This document shows, piece after piece, positions 44,897 through 53,215 of a stretch of DNA of 64,000 nucleotides. Each line of letters begins with the position of its first letter. Position 1 is the stretch's first letter. The stretch is taken from positions 88,050 through 152,049 of the forward strand of contig JABFGH010000012.1 in assembly GCA_013112585.1 (NCBI GenBank). The letters are read 5' to 3'. A model generated the notes under the pieces. It was not told the DNA's origin. It saw only the letters and a program-made list of their open reading frames with translations, and ran no database searches. The stretch comes from Ignavibacteriota bacterium. Lineage in GTDB: Bacteria > Bacteroidota > Ignavibacteria > Ignavibacteriales > Melioribacteraceae. The position numbers were made by a program, and so were the translations under genes.

Positions 44897-45352
44897 ATGA
44901 GATTGAATTGGTATAAAGCAGTACCCAATATTTATAAAGCGATGTTAGAATTGCAAAAAGCATCCGAAGAAACTAAACTTGATAAAAAATTATTAGAGTT
45001 GATAAAAATCAGAGCGTCTCAAATAAACGGCTGTGCTCACTGTCTCGAAATGCACACAAAGGATGCCGCCGCACTTGGAGAAAATGAACTTCGTATTCAT
45101 CTGCTTTCCGCATGGCGCGAAGCACCGGTTTATTCAGAGCGCGAAAAAGCAGCCCTTGCTTTGTGTGAAAGCTTAACATTAATATCTCACGCAGGTGTGC
45201 CGGATAGTGTTTATGATGAAGCCGCCGGTATATTTTCCAGCAAGGAGTTAGTGGAGCTTACGCTGGCAATTATTGCAATTAATGGATGGAACAGGCTTGC
45301 GGTGGGTTTTAAATCGGAAGTCGGTAATTATGTTTCTACTTATAACAAATAA
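44897..45352 (+). CDS. AhpD-like (carboxymuconolactone decarboxylase-family) protein
   Basis: A 151-residue helical protein with the AhpD active-site motif INGCAHCLEMHTKDAAALGE (C46, C49, H53). The following WREAPVYSEREKAALALCES segment is typical of the longer AhpD-like class. AAAGGAG at good spacing precedes the ATG. It forms a two-gene operon with the flavin reductase 17 bases downstream, under an Fnr-like site. A peroxide- or organic-radical-reducing role by thiol chemistry is plausible; the substrate is unknown. Confidence 0.92.
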   Translation: MRLNWYKAVPNIYKAMLELQKASEETKLDKKLLELIKIRASQINGCAHCLEMHTKDAAALGENELRIHLLSAWREAPVYSEREKAALALCESLTLISHAGVPDSVYDEAAGIFSSKELVELTLAIIAINGWNRLAVGFKSEVGNYVSTYNK

Positions 45353-45369
45353 AGGTAACAGGATATAGA

Positions 45370-46065
45370 ATGGATAATTATGAAGTAAAGATTATCAGCA
45401 ACACGAAAATTGCACACAACACAAATAAGATAAAGGTGGAAAAACCAGCCGGATATAAATTTATTCCCGGACAGGGCGCTTATGTTTCTATCAATACGCA
45501 AGACTTGAAAAATGAGGAAAGACCGTTTTCATTTACGGGACTGCCCGAATGGAAAGAACTGGAATTTATTATAAAGTCTTATGAAAAAGATAATGAGATA
45601 ACGAACAAATTAAATAAACTAAAGCCGGGTAGTGAACTGTTAATTGGAAAAGCGTGGGGGGATATTAAGTACAAGGGAATGGGAATGTTCATTGCCGGCG
45701 GAACCGGAATAACTCCATTCATTTCAATTTTAAGAGACTTAAAGCAGAAGAATAATTTAGCCGGCAACTCGCTAATCTACTTAAATAAAACCGAAAGTGA
45801 TATTATTTTAAAAGATGAATTGGAAGAGATGCTGGGCAGTGAAGCAGCTTTTTTGTTAAGCAGAGAAAAAAACAATAAGTATTTCCATGGCAGAATTGAC
45901 GAGTTGGTTCTGAGAATGTTCATAGTCGATTATGTAAGAGATTTTTATGTTTGCGGACCGGAGGCTTTTGTAAAAGATATTACTTCGATGCTAAAAGAAT
46001 TAGGCGCAGATGCTGATTCTATTATTTTTGAAGATACATCTCTTGTTGATAATTTTAACTTGTAA
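45370..46065 (+). CDS. Flavodoxin/ferredoxin-NAD(P)H reductase-like flavoprotein, paralog of 32199-32870
   Basis: A 231-residue FNR-superfamily protein with RPFSFTGLPEWKELEFIIKS (FAD motif, about 57-76), GMFIAGGTGITPFISILRDL (NAD(P) motif, about 109-128) and FYVCGPEAFVKDI (about 195-207). No iron-sulfur or globin domain. It is clearly related to the protein at 32199-32870 over its whole length. Both copies sit beside an AhpD-like gene, here directly downstream, which suggests that the two proteins act together. Confidence 0.9.
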   Translation: MDNYEVKIISNTKIAHNTNKIKVEKPAGYKFIPGQGAYVSINTQDLKNEERPFSFTGLPEWKELEFIIKSYEKDNEITNKLNKLKPGSELLIGKAWGDIKYKGMGMFIAGGTGITPFISILRDLKQKNNLAGNSLIYLNKTESDIILKDELEEMLGSEAAFLLSREKNNKYFHGRIDELVLRMFIVDYVRDFYVCGPEAFVKDITSMLKELGADADSIIFEDTSLVDNFNL

Positions 46066-46172
46066 GAATTAGTGAGGGCAATAAATTAATAGGTTGATAA
46101 AACTATTTACTATTCGGCATTCCACAAAATGTTTTAAAGAATTTATAAAAGTAATCGGTATTTATTTTTGAT

Positions 46173-46862
46173 TTACTTTGCAAGCTCTTTCAACTTATGC
46201 AAATCGTTTATAAAAATATTTTTGCCGCTTATTCTTATAATTCCGCTATCCTGAAATCTCTTAAAAGTTCTAGATAGAGTTTCAGTAATTGTACCCAGGT
46301 AAGGTGCAAGTGTAGATTTTGGAATGGAAAGTTTTAAAAATGGTTCGGGTAAATTTTCCGTTTTATTGTTTTCAATTTCCGTTAATAAATATTTTGCAAG
46401 TCTATTTTTCACTTCTTTGATTGTTAAATCTTCAACCTGAACAATAAGTGATTTTAACCGTTTAGCAAAACCGGCTAACATTTTTAATGATATATCGGGT
46501 TCCTCTTTTATCAGATTTATAAATCCATCTTTCGGCACAAATAAAAGAATGCACTCTTCAAGAGTTTCGGCACTAACGGGATAGTTGTTTCCCTCAAATA
46601 AAGGAATATCTGCGAAAACGTTGAACGGCTTTATTATATGAAAAACTGATTCCTTCCCATCGATTGAGGTTTTAAAAATTTTCACTGAACCTTTCAACTG
46701 AATGTAAAAACCCCTGTAAAAATCGCCCTCGTTAAAAATAATTTTATGAGCAGGAATTTTTTCTATTTTGCTAACGGCGGTTATTTTGCGCAAATGTTCA
46801 ATACTCAATTCAGAAAAAAGTGGAATTGACCGTAGAGTTTCTTTGCTGTTCTGGTTATTCAT
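46173..46862 (-). CDS. Crp/Fnr-family transcriptional regulator (Dnr-like)
   Basis: A 229-residue regulator. A cyclic-nucleotide-fold sensor domain (about 10-125) is followed by a dimer helix and a C-terminal winged helix (about 165-225). The recognition helix reads TITETLSRTFKRF, with the E-x-x-S-R pattern that reads TTGA-type half-sites. No N-terminal Cys cluster is present, so it is not an oxygen-sensing Fnr; heme- or NO-responsive Dnr-type sensing is possible. It is convergent with the AhpD-like operon. The TTGAC-N4-GTCAA sites nearby are its probable targets. Confidence 0.9.
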   Translation of the reverse strand: MNNQNSKETLRSIPLFSELSIEHLRKITAVSKIEKIPAHKIIFNEGDFYRGFYIQLKGSVKIFKTSIDGKESVFHIIKPFNVFADIPLFEGNNYPVSAETLEECILLFVPKDGFINLIKEEPDISLKMLAGFAKRLKSLIVQVEDLTIKEVKNRLAKYLLTEIENNKTENLPEPFLKLSIPKSTLAPYLGTITETLSRTFKRFQDSGIIRISGKNIFINDLHKLKELAK

Positions 46863-47148
46863 AAAAAATTAAAAAATCTTAAAGTATCTATTTTTGATAC
46901 ACTTAAAATAAGCTAAGTTTCATTAAATATTAAAATAAGTTAACAATATTATATCAGATAAAACTTTCTAAGTTTTGTTCCGGCATCTGTTTTTATAAAC
47001 CGCCGGTTTATCTCTGCTATAGTTAACTGACTTAATTTGCGTTTAAATTACCAATAGCCGGTAATGAATTTATTTTCTCTTCAGGTTATTGTTAAAATCT
47101 CCTTCCTTTCCCTTAACATAAAAAGACATATCAATAACTTTAACCATC
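46863..47148. other. Divergent promoter region, no gene seen
   Basis: AT-rich region between the Crp/Fnr-type gene and the DUF819 gene. An inverted repeat AGTATC-TATTTTT-GATAC (about 46883-46901) lies 20-40 bases upstream of the regulator start and could serve autoregulation. It differs from the TTGAC-type sites. Nothing else is recognised. Confidence 0.35.
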
Positions 47149-47193
47149 AACAAATTACCTTTATTTTGTTTATCTTTCTCACCAAAAATTAAC
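47149..47193 (+). promoter_or_regulatory. 45-base upstream element shared with 52271-52315
   Basis: 43 of 45 positions are identical to the sequence upstream of the M23 peptidase gene. The core includes TTTATTTTGTTTATCTTTC, then TCACCAAAA. It ends 16 bases before the DUF819 start codon. It may be a shared promoter and 5' leader, or a short dispersed repeat. Confidence 0.5.
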
Positions 47194-47209
47194 AAACTGA
47201 AAGCTATTA

Positions 47210-48451
47210 ATGGATCCTCTTATTGGTAATGATGCTGTTGTATTCGGCGTACTGCTCTTAATTCTTGCATTTATTTTTCACACATCATATAGCAAAAATA
47301 AATATTGGAAAAAATTCTATACATTTATTCCGGCGTTGTTGTTATGCTATTTTGTACCCGGACTGCTTAATACATTCGGTATTATCTCCGGTGAAAATTC
47401 AAAACTCTATTTTGTTGCCACCAGATATTTCCTTCCGGCAAGTTTGGTTCTTCTTACACTGAGTATTGATTTGAAAGGTCTTATAAAGCTTGGACCAAAA
47501 GCTATTATAATGACACTGACAGGCACTTTGGGCATCGTGCTTGGCGGACCAATATCAATTATAATCGTTTCAATTTTTAGTCCAGAAACAGTTGGCGGAG
47601 CCGGGGCAGATGCGGTTTGGCGGGGACTTGCAACTATTGCCGGCGATTGGATTGGCGGCGGAGCTAATCAAACTGCAATGCTTGAGGTATTTGGCGCCAG
47701 CGAACAATTGTTTTCTCAAATGATAACGGTTAGTATTATTGTGGGATACTTATGGATGGGAGTACTGCTTTATGGTGCGGGAATAAAAACTAAGCTGGAT
47801 AGTTGGCTTAAAGCAGATTCAAGCTCAATTGATCAAGTTCAGAAAAGAATTGAGAATTATAATTTTAGCATTCAAAAATATATTACAACACCGGCACTAA
47901 TTAAAATTTTGGCAGCAGCTTTTGGAGTTACTGCTGCTGCTCATCTTGGTGCGGATATAATTGCTCCTTACTTTGAAGAAAACTTCCCTGTTCTAAAAAG
48001 ATTCAGTTTAACATCCGGGTTTTTCTGGATTGTAATTATTGCAACTACCGGCGGTTTAATTTTATCATTTACTAAACTGCGTGATCTTGAAGGAAGCGGG
48101 GCTTCAAAAATCGGCAGTGCATTCCTTTATATATTGGTGGCAGTAATTGGTATGAGCATGGATATTACAGCTATACTTCACAATCCGGGGCTTTTTATTG
48201 TTGCTGTAATTTGGATTTTATTTCATGTTTCAGTTTTGCTGATTGTCGGAAAGCTTATTAAGTCGCCTTACTTTTTTATTGCCGTAGGCAGTATGGCAAA
48301 TATAGGCGGGGCTGCATCTGCACCTATTGTGGCTTCATCGTTTCATCCTTCCCTTGCACCGGTGGGTGTGCTTTTAGCTGTTGTGGGTTATGCGGTTGGC
48401 ACTTATGCAGCCTGGTTATCGGCAATACTTATGAGTTTAGTAGCACCGTAG
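47210..48451 (+). CDS. DUF819 family membrane protein
   Basis: A 413-residue integral membrane protein with about ten helices. DUF819 hallmarks are visible: FIPALLLCYFVPGLLNTFGI, LPASLVLLTLSIDLKGLIKL, WIGGGANQTAMLEVF (about 148-162) and the C-terminal MANIGGAASAPIVASSFHPS (about 363-382). The repeated Gly-rich half-helices suggest a transporter with inverted repeats, but the substrate is unknown. It is a single gene. Its upstream leader shares a 45-base element with the M23 peptidase gene 5 kb away. Confidence 0.92.
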   Translation: MDPLIGNDAVVFGVLLLILAFIFHTSYSKNKYWKKFYTFIPALLLCYFVPGLLNTFGIISGENSKLYFVATRYFLPASLVLLTLSIDLKGLIKLGPKAIIMTLTGTLGIVLGGPISIIIVSIFSPETVGGAGADAVWRGLATIAGDWIGGGANQTAMLEVFGASEQLFSQMITVSIIVGYLWMGVLLYGAGIKTKLDSWLKADSSSIDQVQKRIENYNFSIQKYITTPALIKILAAAFGVTAAAHLGADIIAPYFEENFPVLKRFSLTSGFFWIVIIATTGGLILSFTKLRDLEGSGASKIGSAFLYILVAVIGMSMDITAILHNPGLFIVAVIWILFHVSVLLIVGKLIKSPYFFIAVGSMANIGGAASAPIVASSFHPSLAPVGVLLAVVGYAVGTYAAWLSAILMSLVAP

Positions 48452-48771
48452 TTAATTATTCCACCCTTAGAAAATTACAACGTTTACAGAATTTAACATG
48501 TAGTTTTTTTACTTACCAGTTTTTAATACCTAAGCATCTTGATATTTAAATTATATTTTCCTACAATTGAAAAGAGGATTAGTTAAGCGTATTGGAATTA
48601 ATAAGGCTTTAACAATTTTATTATTTATCTATGAAAGTTAGATTCTTAAATAGGGGCAAGTATGAGGGGCAATCCATTGTTCAAACTACAATTATATTTT
48701 ACAGGTTTTACATAACTGCAAAATTTCGTTTACAGTTAAGTAATTATTCTTCTCCTTAAATAGGTGTTATA
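48452..48771. other. Intergenic stretch, no gene seen
   Basis: 320 AT-rich bases before the FG-GAP protein gene. Only scattered T-runs and a weak AGGTG ribosome-binding site (about 48762) are seen. There is no open frame, repeat or clear terminator. Confidence 0.4.
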
Positions 48772-50510
48772 ATGATTTTACTAAGATATTTTTCTCTATT
48801 GTTCTTTTTCCAGTTTGCATTATTTGCACAAACAAGATTGGAAAGGGAAATAAATAGAATAAAAGACATTCCCGGTATTACCCTTGAATATCTTGAGGGC
48901 GACAGACTTTCTGTAAATTACGATGGAATGAAAACAAGGATATTTTACATTGGTGATAAAAAGCCCCCAAAAACTACACACAAAGATGTCCCAAGTTTTG
49001 TTTTTGATATTAGTGAACTTGATACCGCAGATTTTAACCACCGGTATTCTTTTTGGCAGGAAGTTCCTATAGCCTCTTCTTTTTTTTCTCCAACTGTTGG
49101 TGATATAGATAATGATGGCAGAACAGAAATTTATGGATATAAAAAAGATTTCTTCACAGAACAATCAGAAGTTTATTGTTATGAACAGGATAATTCTGGA
49201 ATATTTCAATCAGTATACAAATATCCAGAAAATACAATTAATGGTTTCGGAATACATGATGTCGATAGAAAAGGGGGGGGGAACTTCATCTATTAGCTGT
49301 TCACTTTGATTCAATTTGGGGAGGTTATGTTCACGATCAATCTTTTTTTAATTCCCCATTACCAAATACACTTGCTACAGAATTCTATTTTGATTATAAC
49401 ATCTATAGAGGTGGTGGTTTTAATATACAGCTTGATGATTTTACAGTTGGAGATTTTAATAATGATGAAATAAATGAAGCTGTATTTATCAACTTCTCAC
49501 CTCAGGAGATATGGATGACAAAATTCAATGAAAATGATTTGACTTTTGATTCATTGTTGTCTTATCCCCTTACAACTACAGAGAATATGAAGGGATTTGC
49601 AATAGATGATTTTGATCTGGATGGTAAAACAGATATTATTTATTCAGCCACGATGGGGAGCGTATATGTTTTAGAAAATGAACATAGTGATAATTATTCA
49701 ATTAGCTGGCAAGGAAATATAGGGATAAGCAATGCTTATTTACTATTTAAAACAAATGATTTTGATAAAAATGGGAAACCGGAATTTTGGGTTGGAGGTG
49801 AAGACTTGTCCGAAGGATTTACAAAACTTGTATGTTTTGAAAGTCTTGGAAATAATTCCTACTTTCAAGCAGCAACAATTAAATTATTAGGTCTAGCAAG
49901 TCTAAATGTTTCCAATGGAATAGGAATTGACGTTGATAATGATTTCAATGATGAGCTGTTCGTTAAAGTTGGTAATTATTGTTTAATTATAAAATTTACC
50001 GGTAGTTCAAACAATCATAACTACGAAGTTTACTATTTCTATAAAGCCGATAATGTTGTTCAATCTGCAGATATGGTTCAGTTTCCTTATGATTACAGAC
50101 CTTCTATTGTTATGTCAATGTACGAATCAAATAATGGAAATAGAAGAGATTTTTCACACATCCTAAGACATCAGCAAACAACAGATTTGAAGGATGAGAA
50201 CACTAAAATCATTAATGATTACAAAATCTTCAGAAACTATCCAAATCCATTCAATCCTTCAACAAATGTCAGTTTTTGGCTTTCCCAAAATAGTGAAGTA
50301 AGTATAATTGTTTATAATTTATTAGGCGAAGAAGTAATTACTTTATTAAGCAATCCCCTAAACAAAGGTGAATATAAAATAGTTTGGAATGGCAATGATA
50401 AGTATAATCAAAGTGTTCCAAGCGGCGTGTATTTTATTTCATTAAAAGCTAGAAGTACAAGTACCGATAGTCAAATACAAAAAACATTAAAATCTGTTTT
50501 ATTAAAATAA
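48772..50510 (+). pseudogene. T9SS-exported FG-GAP/VCBS-repeat protein, frameshifted at a G9 tract
   Basis: Two fragments of one gene: 48772-49296 (signal peptide FFFQFALFAQ and a first repeat VGDIDNDGRTEIYGY) and a second frame from about 49281 to 50510. A run of nine G at 49273-49281 breaks the frame; seven or ten G would join DVDRKGG directly to ELHLLAVHFDS and leave about 579 residues. Several calcium-binding-type repeats follow (VGDFNNDEINEAVF, IDDFDLDGKTDII, NDFDKNGKPEFW). It ends with a T9SS sorting domain, NYPNPFNPSTNVSFW...KTLKSVLLK. Expected at the cell surface or secreted. It could be phase-variable, decayed, or a sequencing error. Confidence 0.85.
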
Positions 50511-50521
50511 GGTATACAAAT

Positions 50522-52191
50522 ATGAAAAAAATAATTGCTCTTATATTTTTAATCTCAACAATCAACTTAGCACAATCTTGGAATTCGATTAAGACATCAA
50601 ATATTTCTGTATCATTGACGGATAATGTTGAAATGTTTACAAATAGTTTTGGAAATAATATCATCAAAGAATCCTCTGGTGTTTTAACTTATTATGCTAT
50701 GAATGTCAGCGGTACTGCCGGTGCTGGAATAACAATCGAGAGCAGTGGGGTTACAAACGCAAATATAACCGGAGATGAACATAGAGTATATGTCGTTTAT
50801 GAAAAAGACAATGTAATAAAAGCAAAATATTCAACAAATTCGGGTAGCAACTGGACTACCATTAGTAATTTGAGTGTGAATCCTACATCACTTGATGCTG
50901 TTTATTATAATGGTTTATTACATCTTACATATAGTGCAAGTAATCTTGCCAGCTATTATCAATTCACTGGAAGCTCATCGGCTAAATATAAAGATGTCTC
51001 ATCAACAGAAGCAGGAACGAATCCGAGAATTGAAATCCTAGAAGATGAAAATAAAGTATATGTGGCGTATGATAATGGTGATAACTGTAAATCTCGCGAG
51101 TACAATGTTGTAACAAATTCTTGGGGGAGTATTCAAACTTTATTTACCAGTCTTAGTGATGCAAATCTTGCTGGATTTGGTGTAGATGCTAATTATATTT
51201 ACCTATACTATTATCGTTGGGAAGTTGACCCAATTTTTGGTGGCGGTTTCAGTTTATTTGAAAATAAGATTCAGAAAAGTAATTACAGTACAGTTTCGTC
51301 CCTAAGATATTTCCGGACTGAAGTGTTTTTCACTAACTCAACAACAACTTATGATGAAAAAGTTATTACCGCTTTACAATGGATAGATGCATTAGGGAAA
51401 TATGAAGCGCCTGATGCTGGTTTAAATATTGCTACTTTTGATGACGGGACAAGAAGTTTCCAAACGGTTTATGCAACATATGATCCGCTCAATCATGTTG
51501 ACATATCTTCTACTCACAATGATTTACATGTTATTTGGAAAATACCCTCCTCTAGTTATCTCAGATACCGCCAATATGATACGACTCCTTCAACACCCCA
51601 GAAAACCTAAGTGTCTCTTCGTACAACAGTCATCCAAAACTAACTTGGGATAAAAATGGTGATGCTGATGTAGATTTTTATCGAATTTACAAAAAGAAAG
51701 GAACAGGCAGCTATGCATTATATGCTACTACGACAAATAATGAATATATAGATAACGCGGAGACAATGATCACGGGACCATTACAGGCTCACGAAACTAC
51801 AGCAAAATATAAAGTTACAGTTAAAGATTTAGGAGGTTTAGAATCAGATTACTCACATGAAGTTGAAGCAAGAGTTGAAGGAGAAGCACTTGAAAAAGTT
51901 ATAGCAGTAAATCTTCAAGGCAATATTTATAATTATGGATTAGATCAGAACTATCCTAATCCCTTTAACCCAACAACGAGTATAAAGTATAGCGTAAAAG
52001 AAAAAGGTTTTGTTTCCTTAAAAGTTTATGATATGCTTGGAAAAGAAGTAGCAGATTTAGTAAATGAAACTGTAGATGTTGGGCATCATTCTGCTAAATT
52101 TAATGCAAGTGAACTACCAAGTGGAATATATATTTATTCAATTCGAGTAAATGATTTTTCTCAAAGTAGAAAAATGCTAGTGTTAAAATAA
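50522..52191 (+). pseudogene. T9SS-exported beta-propeller/FN3-type protein, frameshifted
   Basis: Fragment one (50522-51610) has a signal peptide (MKKIIALIFLISTINLAQS) and beta-rich repeats resembling a sialidase/BNR-type propeller (SNSGSNW-like: YSTNSGSNWTTISNLS). It ends prematurely after CCCC at 51596-51599. Adding one C restores PSTPPENLSVSSYNSHPKLT, the start of a fibronectin III domain, in frame with the rest to 52191. The end is a T9SS domain (NYPNPFNPTTSIKYS, then SRKMLVLK). It starts 11 bases after the previous gene, so the two form an operon of surface proteins, both broken. Confidence 0.85.
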
Positions 52192-52205
52192 ATTTAAAAT
52201 TAACA

Positions 52206-52244
52206 GTAGGAAACGTTCGTCGTTTGACGGATCGTTCCCTGCTA
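52206..52244. terminator. Imperfect palindrome after the surface-protein pair
   Basis: AGGAAACGTTCGTCG... pairs with ...CGGATCGTTCCCT around a small loop, with some mismatches. It lies 15 bases beyond the stop of the T9SS protein and may act as a terminator or a REP-like element. No T-run follows. Confidence 0.4.
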
Positions 52245-52270
52245 AAAGCACATCTACTATATCTACCCTT

Positions 52271-52315
52271 AACAAATTACTTTTATTTTGTTTATCTTTC
52301 TCACCAAAATTTAAC
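52271..52315 (+). promoter_or_regulatory. 45-base upstream element shared with 47149-47193
   Basis: Nearly identical to the leader of the DUF819 gene (two differences in 45). Here it ends about 63 bases before the start of the peptidase gene, against 16 there, so it is more likely a promoter-type or repeat element than a ribosome-binding leader. Confidence 0.5.
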
Positions 52316-52378
52316 TATCAAAAATCAGTTTTAATATCCCTCAAATAAGTAATAATTAATTATTAAAAAGTGAGTAAA

Positions 52379-53209
52379 ATGATTCGAGTATTTATTGTTT
52401 TCTGTTTCCTTTTCATAATTGTAAATTCCAATGCACAAGAGCTTGAACTTAACGGAGAATTGAAACCCGGTAATGTAATTATTGGTAAAGCAGTTGGCGG
52501 TGAAAGAGTTTTGCTGAATGAAAAAAATCTTCCGATAAGCGAAGAGGGGCTTTTTGTTTTTGGATTTGACAGAGATGAAACCGGTGAGTTTCTGCTTCAG
52601 GTCAAGTTCAAAAATGATAAAGTGATTCTAAAAAAAATTGTTTTGCCTGAAAGAAAATATAAAGTGCAGAAAATTAACAGAATGAAAAAAGAACTTGTGA
52701 CCGCTCCGAAGAGTCAAAATGAGAGAATAGTTAAGGAGAGAAAAATAGTGCGTGCTGCACGAAAAAAAGTGGGCGATGTTCAAGAGGCTTTGTTCGCCGA
52801 AGGAATAATCAGACCTGTGAAAGGCGGAAGATTATCGAGTGTGTTCGGCAGTCAGCGTGTTTTAAATGGCACACCAAAAAGTCCCCACAATGGATTGGAC
52901 ATAGCCGCGCCAAGAGGAACACCTGTTTATGCAATGACTGACGGAGTAGTGCATTTAGCAGCCGATAATTTTTATTACGCCGGCAACTTTATTTTACTGG
53001 ATCATGGTCACGGCTTAAACAGCAGCTATCTTCATCTAAGTAAAAAATTTGTGGCTGAAGGTGACACTGTTAAGAAAGGTGAGAAGATTGGCGAGATTGG
53101 AACCACCGGAAGATCGACCGGACCTCATTTACACTGGAGTGTGCAATGGTACGGCAAACGGGTTGACCCGGCAGGATTATTAAAATATCCTTTTAACAAA
53201 AGTGAATAA
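52379..53209 (+). CDS. M23 (LytM/DipM-type) peptidase
   Basis: A 276-residue exported peptidase. I chose the ATG at 52379 (a GTG at 52370 is also in frame) because the signal peptide MIRVFIVFCFLFIIVNSNA starts there. A beta-rich N-terminal region and a basic helical linker (about 95-135) precede the M23 domain. Its zinc motifs are HNGLD (about 179-183) and HLHW (about 255-258), with HGLNSSYLHLS between. It should cleave peptidoglycan cross-links or act as a hydrolase activator. It is followed by the SpoIIE phosphatase gene after 6 bases, so the two are co-transcribed. Confidence 0.93.
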   Translation: MIRVFIVFCFLFIIVNSNAQELELNGELKPGNVIIGKAVGGERVLLNEKNLPISEEGLFVFGFDRDETGEFLLQVKFKNDKVILKKIVLPERKYKVQKINRMKKELVTAPKSQNERIVKERKIVRAARKKVGDVQEALFAEGIIRPVKGGRLSSVFGSQRVLNGTPKSPHNGLDIAAPRGTPVYAMTDGVVHLAADNFYYAGNFILLDHGHGLNSSYLHLSKKFVAEGDTVKKGEKIGEIGTTGRSTGPHLHWSVQWYGKRVDPAGLLKYPFNKSE

Positions 53210-53215
53210 TTCATT

